Source: Hyphomicrobiales bacterium (GTDB taxonomy: Bacteria; Pseudomonadota; Alphaproteobacteria; Rhizobiales; Rhizobiaceae). From it: a stretch of DNA of 64,000 nt. Under the pieces are notes generated by a model. That model made no database searches and was not told where the DNA came from. It was given only the letters and a program-made list of their open reading frames with translations. The stretch spans positions 62,001 through 126,000 of the forward strand of contig UBQX01000011.1 of the NCBI GenBank assembly GCA_900467685.1, read 5' to 3'. The first letter of the stretch is position 1. Each line of letters starts with the position of its first letter. Made by a program: the position numbers and the translations under genes. Positions 36,729-44,449 of the stretch are shown in pieces.

Positions 36729-37718
36729 ATGAGCGGCGATTATAATCCTTACGGTTCTTCTTATGGCAGCACGATGAGTGGCTCCGCCTCCTATGGCGGC
36801 AAGCCAGCGGCGGCATCCCCTGCTGCGGCCGGTGGCGGCGACCTGATCAAGGAGACGACGACGGCGGCCTTCTCGCGCGACGTCATCGAGGAATCGAAGA
36901 ACCAGCCGGTTCTGGTTGATTTCTGGGCACCTTGGTGCGGCCCCTGCCGCCAGCTGACGCCGATCATCGAGCGCGTCGTCAAGGAAGCCGGCGGCCGCGT
37001 CAAGCTGGTCAAGATGAACATCGACGACCATCCGGAATATGCCGGCCAGATGGGCATCCAGTCGATCCCGGCCGTCGTTGCCTTCGTCAACGGCCGCCCG
37101 GCCGATGGCTTCATGGGCGCGATCCCGGAAAGCCAGATCCGCCAGTTCATCGACAAGATCGCAGGCGCCGCCCCCGGCGACGATCAGGCCGAAGCCATTG
37201 CCGAAACGCTCGCGCAGGCCGGCGAACTGCTTGCTGCCCGTGATGCCAGCGGTGCCGCCTCGCTTTACGCGGCGGTCCTCCAGGCCGATCCGGAGAATAT
37301 CGCGGCGCTTGCCGGCATGGCGCAATGCATGATCCTCGCCGGCCAGCACGACCGCGCGCTCGGCCTCATCGACAGTCTCGACGACGAGAAGAAGGCCGAT
37401 CCGGCGATCCTCGCGGTGCGCAAGTCGCTGGAACAGTATGAAGAGGCTCGCAAGCTCGGCGATCCGGCAGCGCTGGAACACGAACTGGTGATGAACCCGG
37501 ACAATCACGAGGCGCGCATGAAGCTCGCCAAGATCGCCAATGTTCAGGGCAACCGCCAGGACGCCGCCGACCATCTGCTCTACATCATGAAGAAGGACCG
37601 CACCTTCGATGATGACGGAGCGCGGCGGGAACTGCTGAATTTCTTCGATGTTTGGGGTCCTAAGGAACCTGCGACGGCTTACGCCCGCCGCAAGATGTCC
37701 TCGATCCTGTTTTCGTGA
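36729..37718 (+). CDS. Thioredoxin-TPR co-chaperone (CnoX/YbbN-like)
   Basis: A 329-residue protein. After a Gly/Ser/Tyr-rich N-terminal stretch (1-36) comes a thioredoxin domain (about 42-140) with the active site WCGPC, followed by TPR-like helices (about 155-310: LAQAGELLAARDASGAASLYAAVLQADPENIAALAGMAQ). This is the layout of CnoX (YbbN). The CGPC active site is intact, unlike E. coli YbbN (SQHC), so it may also be a true thiol reductase. It is followed closely by the LON-domain and Trm112-like genes in one strand. Confidence 0.9.
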   Translation: MSGDYNPYGSSYGSTMSGSASYGGKPAAASPAAAGGGDLIKETTTAAFSRDVIEESKNQPVLVDFWAPWCGPCRQLTPIIERVVKEAGGRVKLVKMNIDDHPEYAGQMGIQSIPAVVAFVNGRPADGFMGAIPESQIRQFIDKIAGAAPGDDQAEAIAETLAQAGELLAARDASGAASLYAAVLQADPENIAALAGMAQCMILAGQHDRALGLIDSLDDEKKADPAILAVRKSLEQYEEARKLGDPAALEHELVMNPDNHEARMKLAKIANVQGNRQDAADHLLYIMKKDRTFDDDGARRELLNFFDVWGPKEPATAYARRKMSSILFS

Positions 37719-37759
37719 TTGGGCTTCGGCCTGAAGGGCCAAGGCTGCAAGGAGTGACG

Positions 37760-38428
37760 ATGCAAGTCGGTAACGCACGCTATCTGACCGAAAACGATCT
37801 TCCGAAAACGCTTGCGGTGTTTCCGCTGACCGGCGCGCTACTGCTGCCCGGCGCGCAATTGCCGCTGAATATCTTCGAGCCGCGTTATCTCGCCATGTTC
37901 GACGATGCACTGGCGAGCCATCGTCTGATCGGCATGATCCAGCCCGCGCTGGATGCCAGCGAGTCCGATCCGAAGCCGGAACTCGCCAAGGTCGGCTGCA
38001 TCGGCCGCATCACCTCCTTCGGCGAAACCGGTGACGGGCGCTATATTCTGTCGCTGACCGGGGTGACGCGTTTCCGCGTGCTGGAAGAGCTCTCCGTCAT
38101 GACGCCCTACCGGCAAGTCAAGCTTGCGCCCTTCCTCACCGATCTTGAGCCGGTGGATGAGGAAAGTGTCGACCGCAAGGGCCTGCTGCAGGCGTTCCGC
38201 GACTATCTCGACGCCAACAGCCTGGAAGCCGACTGGGAAAACATCTCCCGCGCCAGTAATTCGACGCTGGTGAATTCCATGTCGATGATGTCGCCTTATG
38301 GGCCGGCGGAAAAGCAGGCGCTGCTGGAAGCCCCGGACCTGAAGACGCGGGCTGAAACCTTGATTGCCATCACTGAAATCGCACTGGCCAAGGCCGGATC
38401 CGATGGGAACGGCAGCACATTGCAATAA
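37760..38428 (+). CDS. LON substrate-binding domain protein
   Basis: A 222-residue protein formed by a stand-alone LON N-terminal domain (TLAVFPLTGALLLPGAQLPLNIFEPRYLAMFDDAL...IGRITSFGETGDGRYILSLTGVTRFRV). No AAA+ or protease domain follows. Such proteins may help recognise substrates, but the function is unknown. AAGGAG lies 7 nt before the ATG at 37760; an in-frame ATG at 37715 was rejected. It sits 41 bp after the CnoX-like gene, which also concerns protein quality. Confidence 0.88.
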   Translation: MQVGNARYLTENDLPKTLAVFPLTGALLLPGAQLPLNIFEPRYLAMFDDALASHRLIGMIQPALDASESDPKPELAKVGCIGRITSFGETGDGRYILSLTGVTRFRVLEELSVMTPYRQVKLAPFLTDLEPVDEESVDRKGLLQAFRDYLDANSLEADWENISRASNSTLVNSMSMMSPYGPAEKQALLEAPDLKTRAETLIAITEIALAKAGSDGNGSTLQ

Positions 38429-38437
38429 GAGGCTGCC

Positions 38438-38626
38438 ATGAGCGCGCGCACCAGCGGCATCGATCCGAAAATGCTGGAACTGCTGGTCTGCCCGCTCACC
38501 AAGGGCCGGCTGAGCTTCGATGCCGAGCGCAACGAACTGATCTCGGAGAAGGCGAAGCTCGCCTACCCCGTGCGCGATGGCATTCCGATCATGCTGATGT
38601 CGGAAGCGCGCAAGATTCTGGACTGA
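38438..38626 (+). CDS. Trm112-family small protein
   Basis: A 62-residue protein with the Trm112/YcaR pattern: [18 protein letters not shown]...[29 protein letters not shown]. Family members in eukaryotes and archaea activate methyltransferases; bacterial ones are poorly known. Only one Cys (CPLT) is present where zinc-binding forms have four. It starts 10 bp after the LON-domain gene, so it is in the same operon. Confidence 0.88.
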   Translation: MSARTSGIDPKMLELLVCPLTKGRLSFDAERNELISEKAKLAYPVRDGIPIMLMSEARKILD

Positions 38627-38636
38627 TTGTCAGCGA

Positions 38637-39851
38637 TCAGATCGGCTGGCCGCCAAGAAGCTTCGGATCGCCCGAACCGCCGACGGATGAAGCCTGGCGG
38701 ATGAAGAAATTCTTCAGGCCCGGCAAGCGATCCACGACGCTCAGGCCGAAATCGCGCGCCATGCGCATCGGCGTGAAATCGTTGGAGAACATGCGGTTGA
38801 GGACATCCGTGGTCACGCCCATGCGGAACGTGTCGAACCGTCGCCATTCCTGATAGCGCTCCAGAATGTTGAGCTGCCCGAAATCGATCCCCAGCCGATC
38901 GGCCTCGACAATCGTCTCGGCGAGCGCGGCCACATCCTTGAAGCCGAGATTGAGGCCCTGGCCCGAAATCGGGTGAATCCCATGCGCGGCATCGCCAGCA
39001 AGCGCGAAGCGGGGAGCAACGAAATCCCGTGCCAGCGTCAGCGCAAAGGGGAAGGCGCGCTTGCCGCCCACCACCTTGATCGCGCCGAGCTTGTGGCCGA
39101 AACGGCGCTCCAGCTCTTCCTCGAACACCAGATCGTCCGCCTTCAGCAGCGCATCTGCATCCGCCGTCCGTTCGTTCCAGACGAGCGAGGATCGGTTGTT
39201 CTTGAGCGGCAGAGTCGCAAACGGCCCCGCGGGAAGGAAATGCTCCTCGGCAATGCCCTCATGCGGGCGTTCATGCTCGATGGTCGTCACGATGCCGGAC
39301 TGGCCGTAGTCGAAGCGCACCGTCTTGATGCCGGCAATGTCGCGCAGCTTCGAGCGCACGCCGTCACAGGCGACCAGCAGCCGGGCGTCTATAGTCTCGC
39401 CATTGGAGAGCGTCACGGTCTGGCAGGCATCCCCCGTCTTGAAATCGACCGCCGAAACGCCCTGCCGGATTTCGATCCCCAACGCATCGGCGCGTTTCCT
39501 CAGCGCCCGCACCATGGCGGGGTTCGGCACCATATAGGCGAAAGGCTCGCCGGCCTCCGCCTCGCCGTCGAAGGTGAGGAAGACCGGGCGAACCGGATCA
39601 GCCGTCTTCGAATCGGTGATGATCATCTTGCGGATCGGCTCGGACTCGGGCGCAATCTCGTCCCAGGCGCCGAGAACCGTCAGAAGGCGCTTGGCACCGG
39701 CCGCGATCGCCGAGGCGCGCTCGTCCTTTTCCCACACGCCTTCGGGCGCCGCGTCATACACGCGCACATCCAGATGCGGCGCTGCCGACTTCACGGCCAC
39801 CGCCAGCGAAAGCCCGACATAGCCACCGCCCGCAATAAGGATATCAATCAT
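38637..39851 (-). CDS. FAD-dependent ubiquinone biosynthesis hydroxylase (UbiH/UbiF/UbiL family)
   Basis: A 404-residue flavoprotein monooxygenase. The N-terminal FAD site IDILIAGGGYVGLSLAVAVK (GxGxxG), the DG motif VACDGVRSKLRDIAGI and the second FAD motif ALAGDAAHGIHPISGQGLNLGFKDVAAL are intact, the last being typical of UbiH/F-type enzymes. It hydroxylates the ring of a ubiquinone precursor; alphaproteobacteria use UbiL or related members with different positions, so the exact site is left open. The start at 39851 has the conserved N-terminus; the frame upstream is open but unconserved. It is convergent with the Trm112-like gene. Confidence 0.87.
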   Translation of the reverse strand: MIDILIAGGGYVGLSLAVAVKSAAPHLDVRVYDAAPEGVWEKDERASAIAAGAKRLLTVLGAWDEIAPESEPIRKMIITDSKTADPVRPVFLTFDGEAEAGEPFAYMVPNPAMVRALRKRADALGIEIRQGVSAVDFKTGDACQTVTLSNGETIDARLLVACDGVRSKLRDIAGIKTVRFDYGQSGIVTTIEHERPHEGIAEEHFLPAGPFATLPLKNNRSSLVWNERTADADALLKADDLVFEEELERRFGHKLGAIKVVGGKRAFPFALTLARDFVAPRFALAGDAAHGIHPISGQGLNLGFKDVAALAETIVEADRLGIDFGQLNILERYQEWRRFDTFRMGVTTDVLNRMFSNDFTPMRMARDFGLSVVDRLPGLKNFFIRQASSVGGSGDPKLLGGQPI

Positions 39852-39964
39852 CGCGCCAACCTCGCTGGTATTCCTGCCCTTGAGCAAACTTCGTGACCTA
39901 TATAGATGATGGAAAACGCCATTCCTACCATCGAGCCCATTCTTACCCTTGAGAAGGATCAAAC

Positions 39965-40849
39965 ATGTCGGCCGAAGCAGGCAATTTTTCGCCCATGCAG
40001 GAACTGATCGCCACGCTCGATCTGGAAAAGCTGGAGGAAAACCTGTTTCGCGGTACCAGCCCGCAGGTCGGCTGGCAGCGTGTTTTCGGCGGACAGGTGA
40101 TCGCACAGGCGCTTGTTGCCGCCCAGCGAACGGTGGAAGACGAGCGTTTCGTCCACTCGCTGCATGCCTATTTCATGCGCCCGGGCGACCCCTCGATCCC
40201 GATCGTCTATGAGGTTGATCGGATCCGCGACGGCAAGAGCTTCACCACGCGGCGCGTCGTGGCAGTTCAGCACGGCAAGGCGATCTTCTCGCTATCGGCC
40301 TCCTTCCAGGAAGACGAGGACGGCTTCGAGCACCAGCAGACCATTCCTCCGGTGCCGACGCCGGAACAGCTGGGCGGTGAGGGCGACATCGTGTCGCGCT
40401 ATGTCGAGAACGCGCCGGAAGCAATTCGCCGCTACTGGCTGCGCCCTCGCCCGATTGAATTCTGCCCCGCCTATCCGGAGGACTATTTCAATCGCCAGCA
40501 GCTGGAGCCAGTGCAGAACGTCTGGGTACGCACGACCGGCCCTTCGCCGGACGACCGCCGCCTCCGCGCGGCGATCCTCGCCTATCTGTCCGACATGACA
40601 CTGCTCGACACCTCGCTTTACGCACACGGAACCTCGGTCTTCGACAGCAGGCTTCAGGTTGCCAGCCTCGACCACGCCATGTGGTTTCACCGGGATTTCT
40701 CGCTGGATGACTGGCTGCTCTACGTGCAGGACAGCCCGAGCGCTTCGGGCGCGCGGGGCATGACACGCGGCAGCCTTTATGACCGCTCCGGCGTGCTGAT
40801 CGCTTCGGTGGCACAGGAAGGTTTGATTCGGAAACGTGCAACTGCATAA
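39965..40849 (+). CDS. tesB: Acyl-CoA thioesterase II
   Basis: A 294-residue double hotdog thioesterase. Motifs: FRGTSPQVGWQRVFGGQVIAQALVAAQRTV near the start, VHSLHAYFMRPGDPSIPIVYEV, and in the second half MTLLDTSLYAHG (catalytic Asp-Thr region) with SLDHAMWFHRDFSLDDWLLY. It hydrolyses medium to long acyl-CoA. AGAAGGATC precedes the ATG. The stop codon lies inside an 11-bp AT-rich inverted repeat. Confidence 0.93.
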   Translation: MSAEAGNFSPMQELIATLDLEKLEENLFRGTSPQVGWQRVFGGQVIAQALVAAQRTVEDERFVHSLHAYFMRPGDPSIPIVYEVDRIRDGKSFTTRRVVAVQHGKAIFSLSASFQEDEDGFEHQQTIPPVPTPEQLGGEGDIVSRYVENAPEAIRRYWLRPRPIEFCPAYPEDYFNRQQLEPVQNVWVRTTGPSPDDRRLRAAILAYLSDMTLLDTSLYAHGTSVFDSRLQVASLDHAMWFHRDFSLDDWLLYVQDSPSASGARGMTRGSLYDRSGVLIASVAQEGLIRKRATA

Positions 40850-40875
40850 ATAAAATGCATTTTTTTATTTATGCC
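40844..40875 (+). terminator. AT-rich hairpin at the tesB stop codon
   Basis: GCATAAATAAA pairs perfectly with TTTATTTATGC across a ~10-nt loop, and includes the TAA stop of tesB. T-rich sequence follows. It is a probable terminator although the stem is AT-rich. Confidence 0.5.
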
Positions 40876-40982
40876 TATTTTTTATGCGGACAACCGCTCC
40901 ACATTTTCGCCAATTTTTGGCCAAGAACCGAATCGGTCATTTTTTCTTAATAAAAACAGTAAGTTACACTTAATTTCGAATC

Positions 40983-40998
40983 TGGCACGGACCTTGAA
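40983..40998 (+). promoter_or_regulatory. Sigma-54 (RpoN) promoter of glnK-amtB
   Basis: TGGCACG-N4-TTGAA: the -24 GG is at 40984-40985 and the -12 G at 40996, with the invariant 10-nt spacing. The -12 element is TTGA where consensus is TTGC. The gene pair glnK-amtB is a classic NtrC/RpoN target; no confident NtrC site was picked out in the AT-rich upstream DNA. Confidence 0.8.
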
Positions 40999-41041
40999 TG
41001 TGTCAACGCGGTCCCGGACGGATAACCGGCCGGCGGCATGA

Positions 41042-41428
<387 letters not shown>

Positions 41429-41454
41429 GCGTTGCGTTCAGGGAGTTAATATCT

Positions 41455-42819
41455 ATGTCCTCTTCGAAGCTTTCCATTCTCGGCCGCGCAGGCCTCGCAG
41501 CGACGGCGCTTCTTGCGCCCGTCGTCGCCTTTGCGCAGGATGCCGCAGCGCCTGCAGCAGCCGCAGCAGCCGCTGCCGACCCAATCCCGAACAAGGGCGA
41601 CACCGCCTTCATGTTCATCTCGACCCTGCTCGTTCTGTTCATGATAGTTCCGGGCCTGGCCCTGTTCTACGGCGGCCTGATCCGCGGCAAGAACATGCTG
41701 TCGATGCTGATGCAGACGACGGTCGTCGGTTGCACCGTGATGCTGCTGTGGGTTCTCTACGGCTACTCCTTCGCATTCGGCGGCGGCGAGAACGCCTTCT
41801 TCGGCGGCACCGCCAAGATGTTCCTGGCCGGCGTGACCACGTCGTCCACGGCCGCTACCTTCACCAAGGGCGTCGTCATTCCTGAAATGATCTTCATGCT
41901 CTTCCAGATGACCTTCGCGGCCATCACGCCTGCCCTGATCCTCGGTGCCTTCGCCGAGCGCATCAAGTTTGGCGCAGCCGTTCTCTTCTGCGGCCTCTGG
42001 GCAACCTTCGTCTACTTCCCGGTCGCTCACATGGTCTGGGATGCCAACGGCTTCCTCTTCAAGCTCGGCGCCCTCGACTTCGCTGGCGGCACGGTTGTTC
42101 ACATCAACGCCGGTGTTGCCGGCCTGATCGGCGCAATCATGGTCGGCAAGCGCATCGGCTACGGCAAGGACATGATGGCTCCGCACTCGCTGACGCTCTC
42201 CATGGTCGGCGCTGCGATGCTCTGGTTCGGCTGGTTCGGCTTCAACGCCGGCTCCAACCTCGAAGCGTCGGGCGGTGCAATGCTCGCAACCGTCAACACC
42301 TTCGTGGCAACGGCTGCTGCAACGCTCTCCTGGTCGCTGGTTGAAAAGATCGTCCGCGGCAAGGCCTCCATGCTCGGCGCCATCTCCGGCATGGTCGCAG
42401 GCCTCGTTGCCGTCACCCCGGCCGCGGGCATTGCCGGCCCGATGGGCGCCATCGTCCTCGGCATCCTCGTCTCGCCGCTCTGCTTCTTCTTCGTCTCCGT
42501 GGTTAAGAACAAGTTCGGCTATGACGACACCGCAGACGTCTTCGGCGTTCACGGCATCGGCGGCATGTTCGGCGCCATCGGCACGGGCGTTCTGGCCTCG
42601 GCCAGCCTCGGCGGCATCGGCTATGCAGAAGGCGTGACCATGGGTCATCAGGTCTGGGTTCAGATCGAAGCCGTTCTGACGACAATCGCCTGGACCGGTA
42701 TCGGCTCGATCATCCTCTACAAGGTGACCGACCTCATCATCGGCCTGCGCGTTGCGCCGGAAGCCGAGCGCGAAGGTCTCGACCTCTCGTCCCACGGCGA
42801 AGCTGCCTACCACAACTAA
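41455..42819 (+). CDS. amtB: Ammonium transporter AmtB
   Basis: A 454-residue transporter with an N-terminal signal peptide (cleavage likely after VVAFA) and eleven membrane segments. Family motifs: PGLALFYGGLIRGKNMLS, FAAITPALILGAFAERIKFGAA, and DFAGGTVVHINAGVAGL with the first pore His; the twin His partner is in DDTADVFGVHGIGGMFG. It conducts ammonium across the inner membrane and is gated by GlnK, its upstream neighbour. A terminator follows at 42889. Confidence 0.95.
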   Translation: MSSSKLSILGRAGLAATALLAPVVAFAQDAAAPAAAAAAAADPIPNKGDTAFMFISTLLVLFMIVPGLALFYGGLIRGKNMLSMLMQTTVVGCTVMLLWVLYGYSFAFGGGENAFFGGTAKMFLAGVTTSSTAATFTKGVVIPEMIFMLFQMTFAAITPALILGAFAERIKFGAAVLFCGLWATFVYFPVAHMVWDANGFLFKLGALDFAGGTVVHINAGVAGLIGAIMVGKRIGYGKDMMAPHSLTLSMVGAAMLWFGWFGFNAGSNLEASGGAMLATVNTFVATAAATLSWSLVEKIVRGKASMLGAISGMVAGLVAVTPAAGIAGPMGAIVLGILVSPLCFFFVSVVKNKFGYDDTADVFGVHGIGGMFGAIGTGVLASASLGGIGYAEGVTMGHQVWVQIEAVLTTIAWTGIGSIILYKVTDLIIGLRVAPEAEREGLDLSSHGEAAYHN

Positions 42820-42888
42820 GATTACGGGCCGCGCGGATCAAAGTCCGCGCACCTCTCGATCCCGTCGCAGTCTTGGGACTGCACGTTT

Positions 42889-42918
42889 GCCCGGGCCTCG
42901 CGGTCCGGGCTTTTTTAT
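42889..42918 (+). terminator. Intrinsic terminator after amtB
   Basis: GCCCGG/CCGGGC stem with a ~10-nt loop followed by TTTTTTATTT. It separates amtB from the second amt gene. Confidence 0.9.
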
Positions 42919-43016
42919 TTGCACATGCCGAAACCAGCGGCACAGAATGCGCAAATTTTCGGCAAAACAATCGCCACAGGAGGGCTGTAAAGCCCAAATT
43001 TCAGAACATGCCCATT

Positions 43017-43032
43017 TGGCATGCATCTTGAT
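43017..43032 (+). promoter_or_regulatory. Sigma-54 promoter of second amt gene
   Basis: TGGCATG-N4-TTGAT with the -24 GG at 43018-43019 and the -12 G at 43030, 10-nt spacing. It has the same TTGA variant of the -12 element as the glnK promoter. The expected transcript start is ~30 nt before the ATG at 43074. Confidence 0.78.
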
Positions 43033-43073
43033 TACATCTGCCGCAACAAGAGAATAAAATTTGGGCGGATACC

Positions 43074-44297
43074 ATGGAGCATACTCATATCGGCGGCGAC
43101 GTCTTCTTTCTGCTGACGGGCGCGATTCTCGTCTTTGCCATGCATGGCGGGTTCGCGTTCCTTGAGGCCGGCACGGTGCGGCACAAGAATCAGGTCAACG
43201 CGCTGGTGAAGATCCTTGTCGACTTCGCATTGTCGACACTGGCCTACTTCGCCCTCGGGTTTCCGATCGCCTATGGCATATCCTTCTTCGTGAACGCTCA
43301 TGAACTTGCCGGTCTTGCGGGTGGCACCGTCTTCGGCGCGCAGGGGCTCACGCTGGTCAAGTTCTTCTTCCTGGCGACCTTCGCTGCAGCCGTGCCGGCC
43401 ATCATTTCCGGCGGCATTGCGGAGCGGATGAAATTCCTGCCGCAGAGCATCGCGACACTGGCGCTTGTCGGCCTTCTCTATCCGCTGGTTGAAGGCATCG
43501 TCTGGAACGGGAATTACGGCATCCAGGCCACCATCGAATCCCTGACGGGCGCAAAGCTGCATGACTTTGCCGGCTCTCTGGTCGTCCACGCCTTCGGCGG
43601 CTGGGTCGCGCTCGGGGCCGTCATCACCCTCGGCCCGCGCAAGGGCCGCTACACGGCCAACGGTCGCTCGCATCCCTTCCCGCCTTCCTCTATCCTCTGG
43701 CTCTCGCTTGGCTCCTGGCTGCTCTGCACCGGCTGGTTCGGCTTCAACGTCATGAGCGCGCAGTCGCTGAATAGCGTCTCCGGCCTCGTCGCCATCAACT
43801 CGCTGATGGCCATGGTCGGCGGCATCGTGACGGCCGCCATCATGGGCCGCAACGATCCAGGCTTCGTCCATAACGGCGCGCTCGCCGGCCTCGTCGCCGT
43901 CTGCGCCGGCTCGGATGTCTTCCATCCCATCGGCGCGCTCATCACCGGCGGCATTGCCGGCATCATCTTCGTGCGCGGCTTTCACATCTGCCAGGAGCGC
44001 CTGCGGATCGACGACGTTCTGGGCGTCTGGCCGTTGCACGGGCTTTGCGGCCTCTGGGGTGGCATCGCCTGCGGCATATTCGGGCTGGAACGTCTCGGCG
44101 GCATGGGCGGCGTGTCACCTGTCGCGCAGATTATCGGCTCACTCGTCGTCGCCGCCTTCGGCGCGATTGCAGGCTTTGCCGTCTACGGCATCCTGAAGTC
44201 CACCATCGGCATCCGTCTGGACGAAGAGCAGGAATATCGCGGCGCAGACCTTTCGATCCACAAGATCGGCGCCTCGCCGGAAGCCGAGATCCGCTGA
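43074..44297 (+). CDS. Second ammonium transporter (Amt/Rh family)
   Basis: A 407-residue Amt-family protein, shorter than AmtB and without a signal peptide. It starts MEHTHIGGDVFFLLTGAILVFAMHGGFAFLEAG. Motifs: AAAVPAIISGGIAERMKF, LHDFAGSLVVHAFGGWVALGAV (first pore His) and DDVLGVWPLHGLCGLWGGIACG (second pore His). Conserved pore residues point to a working ammonium or methylammonium channel, but the sequence is quite diverged from AmtB. It has its own sigma-54 promoter and no own glnK, so it is nitrogen-regulated independently; regulation by the neighbouring GlnK is possible. Confidence 0.9.
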   Translation: MEHTHIGGDVFFLLTGAILVFAMHGGFAFLEAGTVRHKNQVNALVKILVDFALSTLAYFALGFPIAYGISFFVNAHELAGLAGGTVFGAQGLTLVKFFFLATFAAAVPAIISGGIAERMKFLPQSIATLALVGLLYPLVEGIVWNGNYGIQATIESLTGAKLHDFAGSLVVHAFGGWVALGAVITLGPRKGRYTANGRSHPFPPSSILWLSLGSWLLCTGWFGFNVMSAQSLNSVSGLVAINSLMAMVGGIVTAAIMGRNDPGFVHNGALAGLVAVCAGSDVFHPIGALITGGIAGIIFVRGFHICQERLRIDDVLGVWPLHGLCGLWGGIACGIFGLERLGGMGGVSPVAQIIGSLVVAAFGAIAGFAVYGILKSTIGIRLDEEQEYRGADLSIHKIGASPEAEIR

Positions 44298-44349
44298 CCC
44301 CTCGGCGGGTGCGACTTTCAAAAGGAAAACAGTTTCTGAAGGCGGATGG

Positions 44350-44364
44350 TTAAAGGGGCTTTAA
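44350..44364. promoter_or_regulatory. CtrA-type box upstream of ftsK
   Basis: TTAA-N7-TTAA, extended to a GTTAA...TTAAC dyad, 86 bp before the ftsK start. This is the full CtrA consensus, placed where a regulator of a division gene would bind. Confidence 0.6.
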
Positions 44365-44449
44365 CTCTCCGCCTGCTAACGTCGGCTCAACATGGCATCG
44401 CTGCGACCGGCGATGCACAATCGTGATTTGAGTAAACGAGCTGGATTCC

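Noticed and set aside
36159-37910. 583-codon minus-strand ORF opposite the YbaK- and CnoX-like genes
   Set aside because: Spans two real genes and an intergenic gap, with no domain.
41446-42813. 455-codon minus-strand ORF opposite amtB
   Set aside because: Highly Asp/Glu/Arg/His-rich translation typical of an antisense shadow of a membrane protein gene.
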